Of a stretch of 64,000 bases of DNA, positions 44,193 through 55,535 are shown piece after piece. Within the stretch, counting starts at the first letter, position 1, and each line of letters begins with the position of its first letter. The notes under the pieces were generated by a model. It searched no databases. It was not told the origin of the DNA and saw nothing but the letters and a program-made list of their open reading frames with translations. The translations under genes were made by a program, and so were the position numbers. The stretch is from Pezicula radicicola (Eukaryota > Ascomycota > Leotiomycetes > Helotiales > Dermateaceae): positions 992,001 to 1,056,000 of the forward strand of contig PDUO01000010.1 in the NCBI GenBank assembly GCA_003008705.1, read 5' to 3'.

Positions 44193-46169
44193 ATGGGCAA
44201 ATTGGATAATGTGGACGCTGCGGTTGTGCCAGTAGAGCTTTCAACTAAAGAATCACAGTTACATTATGTTCAACGAGGTCAAATGCTCGATGAGGAAGCT
44301 CTATCAGGGAGTTCCATCACAGGATTCGAGGCTGATCGAATGAGAGCTCGAGCTTTACTCACATATGACGAAGAGAAAAAATTGCTTCGGCGTATTGATT
44401 GGCATATAATGCCACTTTGTGCAATTATGTTTCTTTTAAAGAACCTCGATTCAGCAAATGTATGTCATATATCAATCTCTCTCACCCTCCCATTCTTACA
44501 AAGCATGCACTGAATGAGTCAAATAGGTTGCCAATGTTCGAATCATGAATAGTGGTACAGGACGGAATATTTTGAAGCAACTTGGAATGAGTGCTGATGA
44601 TTATAATTTCGTTAGTACGCTGTACTATGTAAGTGTTCCGAGATTTTCAGTTATTGTCCACGTATTAAGTGGCATTTAGATTCCCTATATTGTAGCAGAA
44701 GCACCATCGAATCTCTTTATCAAACGTCTACTCCCATCACGATGGTTATCACGAATCATGGTAAATTTTAACCGTCAAACTTGACGTTAAGTTATATTTA
44801 TGTCATTACAGATTACATGGGGAGCAGTTCTATGCTGCCATGCAGCAGTCAAAAATAAAGAAGGGCTTTACGCAGCTCGATTCTTCCTAGGACTCATGGA
44901 AGCTGGAATGTTTCCCGGTGTGATATTACAGTTATGTTATTGGTATCGACCTGATGAGATGGCTCGTCGTTTACTTTACTTTTATATGCTTGGAAATTTC
45001 AGTACTGTTATTAGTGGGATTCTTGCTTATGCTTTTGATGGGACTTCTGGGAAAGGAGGTTTGTCTGGTTGGCAATGGTAAAGACTTTTTTGTACTCTCG
45101 AGAATGTCCTTAAAATTTTTGTGCTAACTTGATCTTGTAGGATGTTCCTGGTAGAAGGTCTTGCCACCGTAGTCTTCGGTTTTCTTCTTGTATTTATACT
45201 GCCGGATTGTCAGTTAATGCCTCCATCCTGAAATTCCTTGACGGATCGTACTGATCATATGTCTAGTTCCCCCACAAGCAAAATGGCTCACCGAAAAAGA
45301 GAAAGCATTCGTTCAAGCACGTTTACCAAGCAATGCACCCAGGGATTCAGAATCAAATTTCAACATCCACGAGATAATCTCTACCCTAAAAGATGGGAAG
45401 ACTTGGCTATTCACTTTATGTTGGGCGACTTTCACAGTCGGAACTACAGGATTAGCATTTTATCAACCTACAGTTATTGCAAACCTAGGTTTTACGTAAG
45501 TACTATACCAAATACCACATTTACGCGTGCCGCGTACTAACATCAAGTTCCAGGACGGTTGCAAAAAGCCAGCTTCTCAATATACCTCCAGCATTCTTAA
45601 CCGTAGCTTTTATTGCTATCTTCGGGATCTGGGCTGATACTGCGAGATTACCAAGACCATTATATCCCCTCTCATTTCTTGTGGTTATACTTGCTTGCTA
45701 CGGTGTTCTCTATACCTTCCCTAGTTCTGGTTCCGTCTACGCAGCAACAATCATTGCATCCTCGTTAGCATCTGCATGGTAGCTTTCTCTTTACTTATTG
45801 CCTTCAAAAAAAATTCACTAATAGTAAGCTAATCAATTGATTAGGTATCCAATGATGTGGCCATGGCGAGTTCAAACAACAGAACGAGCAACCGGTTCCG
45901 CATTCTCTATCGGTTTCGTCAATAGTTACGGACAAATTGGTGGTGCAGTTGGTCCACAGATTTTTCGATCACAATACGCGCCGCATTATGGTGTTAGTTT
46001 TGGTGTTGCTATGGGATTTGTTGCTAGTGCTATTGTGATGAATTTAGTGACGTGGAAGGTTACTTATAAAGTTGAAAAGGAGACGAGAATGTTGAAGAGG
46101 GCAAGACTTAGTGCTGCGAAGAGAGGAGAGACTTTGTTGGATGATGTGGAGTTACCATCTGCGAAGTGA
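44193..46169 (+). CDS. MFS anion:cation symporter (Dal5/Tna1-type)
   Basis: Second member of the anion:cation symporter family in the window, only distantly similar to that at 7020-8908. Exons 44193-44459, 44527-44628, 44680-44760, 44812-45077, 45141-45208, 45267-45495, 45554-45778 and 45845-46169 join in frame to 520 aa. Typical features are KLLRRIDWHIMPLCAIMFLL, LKNLDSANVANVRIMNSG, the IPYIVAEAPSNLFIKRLLPS loop, GLMEAGMFPGVILQLCYWY, and WPWRVQTTERATGSAFSIGF. Eight exons against four in the first transporter, with different intron positions, argue against a recent duplication. Family members carry nicotinate, allantoate, pantothenate, biotin precursors or organosulfur anions. Here the neighbours give no hint of the substrate. 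Confidence 0.9.
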
Positions 46170-46798
46170 AAATTGACTGTCAAGAGTAACGGAGCATCTG
46201 GGAGGTTTTTGGTAGAACTGCTAGTTAGAGACTCTAGAGCAACCAACTGCCTTTCCTCGCTTAAAATAGGGTCAGCAGTTCTAATTACAAAAACAGCAGG
46301 GAAGAGAAAAGCATGGTATTTAACAGGACATCTCCCGTCCAAAAACCTTCTCCAAAAACAACGCATGTAACGCAGCCTGAGAAGTACCAGCCAAAGCATC
46401 CTCAATCAAAACAACTTTACTCCTCATAAAAACAGCTTTATCAGAATAAATTATCCGTAATAGTAGTAACGAAAGGTTTCTCAATATTTCTCAATATTAC
46501 TATTGACAAACATATATGGATCCAAATATTCCCACAGTTCTAGCCTTATTCCTTACAAGTTCAGAGTTCTCACTAAAACCTCGTATCTTAACATACTCTC
46601 ACAATTCCTCGAAAAACTTCGTTAAATTCGTAGGTCTTTTTTTTAATACAAACAGGCTATTGGAGCTACTATGTACATGGTCTAAAGCTCAAATAGCTGA
46701 TATAACTCAAAAACGAGTGTAAAGGGTCCATAAAAGGCATGCCAGCCTCCCAACCTCTCAGCCGTGCTATACAGTACTACTCATCCGCATACTATCCT
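46170..46798. other. Convergent 3' region
   Basis: Space between the stop codons of the transporter and the carboxylesterase. Small frames at 46173-46722 are AT-driven. No gene supported. Confidence 0.45.
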
Positions 46799-48530
46799 CT
46801 AGTACCAGATAGCCTTATTCCAGAACAAACTTTTAGCGTTGGCCAAATCGTCGGTTTCGGTGTAGAAGGTTGTGTTGAAGACTAATTGGGTACCTTCAGT
46901 GGTAGTGTTGTAGAGAGGCCATTCGAGCTTATCTTCTGGCCACTCGGTGTTAGGGTTACCAGTTAGGATAAAGGACATCAGATACTTCTGCATCGCAACC
47001 TATAAACGGATGGATTAGTAAGGTTGCATTTTGTGAAGCATATAGGTTATCTTACGGCAATGGTTGAGTCGACTGAAGAGCTAGAGTCAATGGATGCAGC
47101 TTGTCTCTTAGAAACAGTTGAGTTGCTAGTGGAGTTTGTGGTGGAGGTGGATGAAAGAGTGTAAGTGCTATACCAGTAGTAGCTCTGGTCAGTACCGTGA
47201 GTAGCTTGGTCCAAAGCGACCATGGCGTTCCAAGTTTGGTTGTCAAGGGCGTTGGTGAGAGCCAAGTTATGAGCAGTCAAATCGAATGATTGCTTCATAT
47301 CGGCGAATCGCAAACCTGGGCTGGTGTAGTCATCCTCGGGGTAAAGAGCCAGAACCTCGTCAATGACATCATCGGTGATGGATGGGAAGAAGATTCTTAA
47401 GTAGGTGGAGACATCCTCTGTTGTGTTGACTCCGGAGTAGGCTTGGCCGTTGGCCTCGTGTTGCTCGTGGGTGATGACAAGGGGACCGGAGAAGTTGAAA
47501 CGACCCTGGTAGAGCTGGGCTTCGTCTGATTTTACGACACCGTCAGTGTATGGTCATTAGAAGATGGAAGAGCAGTACTTACAAGTATCAGCAATGATAT
47601 CACCGTCAACACGGGGCTGTTGTTGATAGGTGTATTCGGTAACGACGGCAGCAGCCTCAGTGGTAAGGGTGTCGAAGTCAACCTCGCGCATGCAAGACAA
47701 AGAACCACCATCACAGCCGACAGCCGATGAGACGTTTTGCCAGTATGCCTCAGCGTGCTGGTGACCAGCGCCTGGGACAAAACCAGGAGACATGATATAA
47801 GCCTTGCTGAAAAGCTGCTCAGCATGACCACCGAATCGCTAAAAGATAAATCATACGTTAGCAAAATAGAATCTATAATGGAGTGGTGATATAAGTGATG
47901 TGAATAACATACAGTAAGTTGGAAGATGGTTTGAGAACCACCGGCAGAAAATCCAACGGCAGTAACATCATCTGGGTTTCCACCGAAGTTGCTGATATAT
48001 TTGTTGACCCATTGGAAAGCGTGCGAAACATCCCAAATAGCAACATTGGAGACACCACCTTCGTGCAGTAAGGTAGGGCCGTTACCAAGACCGGTAAGAC
48101 CAAGTCTGTAGTTGTAAGCGACAAAGATGAAGTCCGTGGTCAGGTCGAAGAGTCCCTCGGGAGTATTTTCGGATTTGCTTCCCCCGGTGAATCCACCCCC
48201 ATAAGTCCAAACCATGACCGGAAGATTTCTGCCGGTAGAGTTGGATGGGGCCCAGATATCCATGTAAAGACAATCTTCTTCCGAAGAGCAGTCGACATCG
48301 GAATCGGCAAGAGTACCGGTGTTAGTAGCATTCTCAACGGGAGGCCACTCAGGTGCGGCCCATCGAAGGTCGCCAGTTGGGACGGCAGCAAAACGGATGT
48401 TTTGGTACTTTACGTAGCCGACCGTGGTGTTCTCAGCGACTGCTTGGATGGTCGAGTAGTCGAGTGTGACGGATGGAAGTGCCGAAGCAACGGCTGCTGC
48501 CAAAGGCAGTAAGAGAGAGGAGGACCGCAT
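46799..48530 (-). CDS. Secreted type-B carboxylesterase/lipase
   Basis: Alpha/beta-hydrolase of the cholinesterase/lipase (carboxylesterase B) family, expected outside the cell. Exons 48530-47913, 47838-47583, 47525-47056 and 46999-46799 give 514 aa in frame. The start is the ATG at 48530, followed by a signal peptide (MRSSSLLLPLAAAVASALPS). YQNIRFAAVPTGDLRWAAPE and SSEEDCLYMDIWAPS are the usual N-terminal signatures. VWTYGGGFTGGS forms the oxyanion hole. The nucleophile elbow is VGFSAGGSQT. The acid residue and His of the triad lie in the last two exons but were not pinned down. A Ser/Thr-rich insert (STYTLSSTSTTNSTSNSTVS) near residue 430 is not part of the core fold. Substrate unknown. Fungal relatives hydrolyse esters of fatty or aromatic acids. 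Confidence 0.9.
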
Positions 48531-48544
48531 TGCAAAGACGAACA

Positions 48545-48585
48545 AGGAAGACTAGGAAAGACTAGGAAAGACTGGGAAAGACTAA
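48545..48585. repeat. 10-nt tandem repeat in the esterase leader
   Basis: About four copies of ACTAGGAAAG (the last slightly diverged) just upstream of the esterase ATG, in the presumed 5' UTR. Read on the coding strand it is a pyrimidine-rich CTTTCCTAGT array. Confidence 0.75.
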
Positions 48586-48804
48586 GTGAATGGAAGTGAG
48601 TGTTGGTCCGGAAGGATACCGATAGAAAAGTGAGCTGAGCAGAGCATGGCAGTATATATACGAGTATACGAGCACAATTCTCATAAGCCAAATCACTTCG
48701 CCATGCTTGGCAGCAACCAATTTGTGTTCATTAATCATTAATGTAACTGTGCCAGGACCTAGGGTACGTCGACAGTTGACGTCTGCTCGACAAATCTTCG
48801 GGTG

Positions 48805-48837
48805 CTGCGCAGTGCAGTGCAGTGCAGTGCAGCGCAG
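48805..48837. repeat. GCAGT tandem repeat
   Basis: Four to five copies of the pentamer GCAGT flanked by GCGCAG/GCGCAG, about 280 nt upstream of the esterase start. The flanks make the whole tract partly palindromic (CTGCGC...GCGCAG). Confidence 0.75.
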
Positions 48838-50936
48838 CCAGTTAGTAGTGGTCTCCGAGAAACGGATCTGTCAAAATCGTGGGGCAGGTGGACAACGCCT
48901 CTCCCAATGCTGCATAGAAGCGGGAAAATCATAATCTTTTATTAGATGATGTTCCTTGATAGGATCTTATACAAGCATATTAATTCAAGAGATGAGATGA
49001 ACCTCGTTTCAAAATACTGTACTGTACACTACTGCACATGCAATTACGGTCAGCCTACGCACCATCCTCTTGGTCCCCCAATTATCCTTTCCCACCTCGC
49101 AGTGAGCCTAAAGCTAGTTTGCATAGTGAGGGCGACCTATACCTAGAGTAGGCCTCGCTTAAGGAAAAGGGGAACTGATGGAGAGAAGGATGACAAAGGA
49201 GAGCGAGAAAAAAAAGAAGACAACAACATTAGCCCCGGTATGAGTGACGCGTTCAAGTGGGAAGCAAGAATGGCAAGTCCCGAGAGAGCAGAATTCACGT
49301 CGACCTATGATTATGTATTCAAGACGAGCTGTGGTTCCTCTGCCAAGGAGAGGTCGGCCGCCGAAATGCGACGATCGGTACTTCTGTATCTTCATTCCGG
49401 ACAGCAACTTTCAGGTATCAAGGTGGTTTCCTCGACCTTCTCTATCACTAAAACTCGAAAAGAAAAGGACCAGATGACAGAGACGGATGAAGTTCGTTTT
49501 AGCTTAACCTTTGGCTCTTTAAATATGTTTGACAGCTTCCCCACGATCAACCTGTTCACAGGTGTCTTCAAGTACCGACAACCTATCACACTAAGTGTTT
49601 TTGGTCGGTAGTCGGTGTCTCCGGGGATATTTAGTGGCCGTCTACCGTGATTTTCAGTGCTGGAATTTCCAGAAGCTTGGTAAAGCTTGGGTATTCCCCG
49701 GTAACATGTGAGTTAAAGTCGGTGCAAAGGCGGGAAATGCTCAGAGCGTCATCCCCTGATTTTGGTACTGAAAGTACCAAAGTACCGTAGTTCCGCAGCC
49801 ACTCTTACTATACTGTACCTTACTGTACCTGCGGTCTTCGCCGCTGACGATACTTTTTGTATAGAGTGGCCTGGTTACGCAATGTATTCAAAGGTACCTT
49901 GTCCAGCTGTTCTGGTACGGAGAATTAGAAGAAAACCATGACATATGTCAGCGTGCTACTAAAATTAGTCTCATATGAGGGAAGTCTTTATCCAATGTGG
50001 ACATTGGTCTTTATACTTTATCAAGGGGAGGTATGCCCTAGTCATACAAGGAGGATCCTTCCTTTTGAGCCGCAATAATGGCCTACAATTTCTTGAAAAG
50101 ATACCGAGTACAGCATAGAATAACGATAACTCACTACCAGCAGCGTAAAGCTTTATTATTGTCTCTGCATTGGAATAGACACTTCTATTTGTTCGAAATT
50201 TTTATATGTATTCTCTAGTCTCAGAATCCCTCACTATCTCGGAGTAGAATTTCCAAAGTAGGCAAGATTTCAGAGCGGAGACCATGTTTCATGAGTATGT
50301 ACAATCCCCAATGTATACGCTGCTAACATTTGACATTACTATAGTTTGCGACATCTCTTACGCTTCATTAGATGAAAAAGGCAACGGGACTTCATCTTTA
50401 AGTACTACTATACCTGCTAGAACTTATCCAAAGCAAATTCACTCCACTTCAGCATTTACTTCAAGCCTTACATACTTCCGAAAACTTCTCGACTAGCACC
50501 ACATAAGCGTCCTAGGCTCTTAGTTTTGGAGCTGCAGTACAACTACCCTCTAGACCTGAGGGCGTCGAGGGCTCGAATGCCAACAACGGTTGGCTCTCCA
50601 CAGAGTCATGATGTTCGTAGTACGAAACTTCGAACCCTCGGCGCAGCAGTCGGAGTCGGAGTCGTAGACGCAGTCAGAGTTGGATGTGGAGCAGGAATCA
50701 TAGTCCTAATATTGTGATTGTGAACTACATAGGACATCAGAAGCCCACGAGTGACTACGAGTTGGAGAGATATGGAAGAGCGGGAAAAACAAAATCCCCT
50801 AAGTTGCTTAACAACAAGGATATTTAAACATACCCATAACCCCCAAGAAGTTAACAGGAAAAGGAATTCGTATCAAGCCTCATTATTCATTAGGCGGAGC
50901 AGCTTTAATTCAAAAATCCACCACTGAACACCCCTA

Positions 50937-53900
50937 TCAAGCCAAAAAAGAATACCTTTCCTCATCCAACAAAGTACCCTCCCTCAACGACTCAGCCACC
51001 CACTCACTCCCTACAATCCTCGGAATCCTCATCCCATCATCAATCATTAAATCAGCGATAGCTCTCCTTATCGCCTTTATTTCCTCTCTTTTCGCTTCTT
51101 TTGCCTCTTTCTTTCCCTTATCATCAACGATAATAACATGTGTAACACCTTCCTCCTCTAATTGATCGACTACTCTTCCGCCTGCGAAGAGGATTTGGCT
51201 GATTAGGATATTTTCTTGAATGCTGTTTTCTTGGCCTTTGGGCGGGGAGGGAATGTAGATAATACATCTCTTGAATAACCACCCTTTAGCACCCTCTTTG
51301 AATTCAGGACGTCCATTTTCTTCAACTTCTTCCAAGAACGCTTCGTCGTCAAATCCTTCCATCTTGATGAAATTCATCTCTTTCATAATATCTCTGAGTT
51401 GTGCGGCGTCAACATCCCGGGCATAACTATCCCCATAACCATCTACATTCCCGTCAATCATCTCTACAGCGTCTGGCATCGTATGAAACATATGTCCTGG
51501 TTCAAACGGGACAAGATATCGTTCTTTGCCGATATCAATCTCAGCTTGTTTTAAGCAATCGAGTATCCATTTACCGCGGACTATATTGGTCACACCATGT
51601 CGGATTAGGGAAGCTACTTTAACGACTTTTTTGTCTCCTATGACGATCATGTGTTCTTTTGCAATGGGCCCTTGATGAATTGCTCCTCCATTTGCTTTTA
51701 TGAGTTGTTCAAGTTCGCCTTTGCTTTTTTTTATTGGAGATATCATATCTGTTGCTACGAAGAAATTGAGACCTTCGAAGATGGCGGTTTGGGGTCCTGC
51801 GTAGGGTGTTGATGTTATATCGTTTCCTTGGACATGTTTTTCTTTCTTGAGTTTCTTGGTCCTCTTTCTTCGGGAATCGTCAACTTTGAATTGCTTTTCT
51901 TTGGATTCTGCGAAGGCTTTGTCTTTAAGCTGGAGGAATTCCGAGATGTCTAATGCTTGATCCCAGGATTTATCGGTTCGGAGTTTCTTGAATCGAGGGA
52001 AGCGTAGGGTGAGGCCTATTGCGAAGGATTCTGATGGACCGACAGATGCAGCTTTTGCTGAAATTACTACGGATTTGCTCGGTCTGATCCAGACGTCTGG
52101 GCGTTCGAATTGTTTCTCGCCGCCTCCTAGGCTGATGTATTTTCTAGGTGGGTTCGAGCGATCCCAGTCGGTCCATAGCCCATCTGTTCTATGTTTGATC
52201 TCAGCGTAGTCTTCAGCTCTGAAGCCGCCACCAACTTTGAAAAAGGAATAGCATTTCTCTGGGTCATCACCTGTAATGATCTTATTAGTTTCGTGGTTAA
52301 GCTGTAACACTAGTGCTTACCTTGCTGGATACGATTTGGGTCTGTTCTTAAACCACAGAGGAAACTAGACAATCTTCCACCTCGGTGGCCAGAGCCGTAA
52401 TATCCAGCAATAATGACGCAGTCGAGGGACTCTCCAAATTCTTCCATATACTCCGGCTTGACTTTCATCCAATCATTATTTCGTTCACTTAGTCGGTATG
52501 CCGAACGGGGATTCTTCAGAACAAGTCCCTCAGATCCTTGAGCGACAATTTCGCGCAAGCGAGGATCAATATCGCCCAGCTTCGTGGTTTCCTGATATTC
52601 GTGGATTTCAAGACGACGGTGAACATTATTGACAGACTTTTCCAATGCCTTTCGCCGGTCTTTCAGCTCAAATTTGGTGATTGCTGTCCCGTTCAAGAAT
52701 AACATGTCGAAGACACGAAATAATGGCCTTGGACCAGTGCCTTGATATGGGTTCCTTTGCTCAGATAGTGCAGCTGTTTTCAGTGTACCGAAAGGTACCA
52801 TGATGTCTGCTTCGGGGTCCCAAGTAATCATCTCACCATCCAAAATTATATTGCGCACATCTGGGTGGAATGCTTCCTTGAGGTGCCTGGTCAAGGCCGA
52901 GTTTTTGTCTTCGAATCCATTGCCATACAGATATGTGTAGTCTTTCGCCTTCCGAGACCAGAAGTTAAATCGTTTTCCACCTGGAACACTGTCGTCTTCC
53001 ATCATGTGCATTTGCATCCTTTCACCGTCCATCTTCTCCTCAATCCAGAACTGGGGGTGCTCCTCATTAATACCCATTTTTGCTAGCATCGTTTGGAATG
53101 AATTCATCTGAAATTGCGCAAGTTGCGGTTGGAAGCATGACATGAGCGAAATCCTACTGTCTTCCTCTTCCAACCGTTCTTCAGGGTCTGTAAGTTCCCA
53201 GCAAACTCTTCGAAGACTAGAGGATACATTGAAAAGAGCTTCGCCATCAGGATGCCAATGCTGTCATTTTGTAAGCTGCAACTCAATTGGTTTTAAACAA
53301 CCATTTGCTTACAGTAAGTAGTGTCTTTTCTGATGCTCCTATCTTCATCTGCCGCAAAATGATACGGATCATCCACATCAACTCCTCGGCGTTCATATTG
53401 TTGTAAAAATATTCGAAAATTTCTTCATGGCCTTTCTGACCTTGGGCAGCGGCCAACTTGTCAAGCATTGAATTTACCTCAGCAATACTCAAATTACCGG
53501 GCTTAGATCTCATCTCGCGCTTCTTGAGGACCTCATAGCATCTGCCAGCAAAATCACCCGCCATCCTACTGGCAGTCGTCTGGCCGGGTAATTTCCAATG
53601 GAGTAGATTGTAGCCATCCTCAGATTTAGGAGTGAGCTTAAGAACTTTGACAAGAATCTTCCCAATGGCTGCCTCTTTGAGACCATACATAGGCCTGTCT
53701 CGATCTTTATCAGGAATAATCAAGCGTATGGCCGGGTAGAAGTCGCTTCCAACTTCGTTGCGCCATCGTGAGATGAAGCGGTCTACGATGTTCTCACGCT
53801 CTTGGTATGCTGAAGGTTTGCTAGGACCATGCGGACCTTGCTTCGCCCTTGCAATTGCTGGTCCGGCTGGTCGTTTCTTATTTTCGTTGAGCGGGTTGAA

Positions 53901-54071
53901 GAGGTCTGTGTAGAGATCGTGAAAAGGAAGGGTCTTGGAGTGATTGACTGGACGGTTTGGATACTTGTCTTCAAGCTCCTCCTTACTTAATGGCCCATGT
54001 CCGTATTGAAGCTCGTCCTCCTCAAGAGCCTCGGCATCTGGAGTCTTGTTGCGATTCTGACTGGCAGCCAT
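50937..54071 (-). CDS. LIG4: DNA ligase IV
   Basis: ATP-dependent ligase that seals double-strand breaks in non-homologous end joining, working with XRCC4/Lif1 in the nucleus. Exons 54071-53313, 53260-52321 and 52270-50937 give 1010 aa, a normal length. The acceptor at 53261-53263 was chosen because it restores HWHPDGEALFNVSSSLRRVC. An N-terminal DNA-binding helical domain covers about residues 30-260. The adenylation motif is WIEEKMDGERMQMH with the catalytic Lys near 329. ILDGEMITWDP, VFDMLFLNG, GSEGLVLKNP and WMKVKPEYMEEFGESLDCV are motifs III to V. The OB fold has LTLRFPRFKKLRTDK (motif VI region). Two BRCT domains follow, one from about residue 727 (IFEGLNFFVATDM) and one at the C-terminus (AKGWLFKRCIIYIPS). 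The intervening linker is the expected XRCC4/Lif1-binding part. Confidence 0.96.
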
Positions 54072-54298
54072 TGTGATATCTCATGTGTTGTGCAGCTTGC
54101 ATGACATCATAAGCTTTGGATACGAGGATATACCACTGTATCCCGCGTGAAAGCAAAGTGTTTTGAGTGAAGCTGAGATGCTTATTCAAGAAGCAATAGA
54201 AACAATGTCGAAGATGAAGGCGAGAGGATGAGTTTGCTTCGTCAACATCAGGCAGACGCGATCTTGGCGCGCTGGCCATTAAACTTCTGCCACGGGAT

Positions 54299-54304
54299 CA
54301 CGTG
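54299..54304. promoter_or_regulatory. CACGTG box upstream of LIG4
   Basis: A perfect E-box followed at once by CGACCAATCC, which contains a CCAAT box. It lies about 230 nt upstream of the LIG4 start. An ACGCGA motif resembling a cell-cycle (MCB-type) element is at about 54256-54261. Confidence 0.35.
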
Positions 54305-55505
54305 CGACCAATCCAAATTTAGCACCAACTTCTCAATAAGTATCTCCCATAGAGTAATTATAATTTTAGGTTATTGGATAGATAGTACAGGTGCAAAAAT
54401 TAATTAGAAGGTGAGACTCCAAAGGTAGAAAGCTGTATCGTATTCCGATGTTATTCGGACATGCCGTAATATTGAGAGTCGGATGTGTCGCAAAATGAAA
54501 AGATATCTAATAAGATGCATCACGAAATCCCAGAGCCTATCAATTGATTAAGATACCGCGCTATGTTAATTCTCAAGTCTGATCAAATATATTCTACAAA
54601 CCGGGTAACCAACATATAGATCTATATAATCTACCTACATAGACAGGCAACACGATTTCCACCCAAGTACAAACACACAAGCACCTTTTAAACTTAAATG
54701 TATCCTTGACTCCTCCGCTGTATTTTGCTGAATAGGAAGTATTATACAGATACGTACATGATATAGAGGCACAGAATATAGCCTAATTGAAATGCCAGTG
54801 TTAGTCTAAGTCTCCTTTGTTATGTATTACTATTAGTTTGTCGTCATTAGTCCTACTGTTTCTCGCCTACGGGTAAATCTATAGTAAACACACCACATGA
54901 ATGTAACGTATACGCCTTTGATACATTTAATCAATGGCCTAGTTTCCCCTTTGAAGAGGAAAGGATGTGTTACATTATACAAAACCACATTAGCGAAAAG
55001 AAGAGCCAGTTCGCTTAACTTCTTAATTTTGCATCTACACTCTTTAAAGGAGATCTAATATTGCCTAAGCATAGCTCGGATCATGAGAGATAGCTTTTCA
55101 GGTGGAATAAAAACGTTACAGAATTGCTAGTAAGTTTTTGTACATGACTCAGGGCACGCATATGGTTAGCTAAGCTATTATATGGTGTTGGTGTTGCTTT
55201 AGAAAATACTGTATCAGAATGGGATACAGTGCCTACCTGATATAGGTGTTTCTAAGTATAGTAAGATACTCAAAGACCACCAAGTTGATCTTCTTGACTT
55301 TGAGAAGCAAAGAAGCTTGCCACTCGGGTTGAGTTGGCTTCGGGGTTTGCGGTACATAATCTGCAAAGCGTTCTCCGTATTTAACCGCGTGTTCTTCGTG
55401 AAGGTATGCACCTGTTAAATTCAAAAGCTAGCGCACTATACGCTGTCATGAACTACCTACGCTTGACACTTCACACTTGACGTAACGGAGTACGCCCGTA
55501 GACTA

Positions 55506-55535
55506 CACGTGAATCTACACGTGAATCTACACGTG
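55506..55535. promoter_or_regulatory. Three CACGTG boxes at exact 12-nt spacing
   Basis: CACGTG occurs at 55506-55511, 55518-55523 and 55530-55535, each inside a CTACACGTGAAT unit. This is both a 12-nt tandem repeat and a regular array of bHLH-type (Cbf1/Pho4/SREBP-like) palindromes. Flanking genes are LIG4 and the Ser/Pro-rich protein, both more than 1.4 kb away. Confidence 0.6.

Larger units (their letters stand above)
48531..50936. other. Gene-poor interval between esterase and LIG4
   Basis: Apart from the two tandem repeats, the best candidate is a 123-codon plus-strand frame at 49240-49611 (MSDAFKWEARMASPERAEFT). It is overlapped by another frame and by an antisense frame (49159-49407), so I do not call it. 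Frames at 50284-50717 are Ser/Thr- or Val-rich by composition. No other feature seen. Confidence 0.4.

Noticed and set aside
49240..49611. 123-codon plus-strand frame
   Set aside because: Overlapping frames on both strands are equally open; no motif or conservation evidence.
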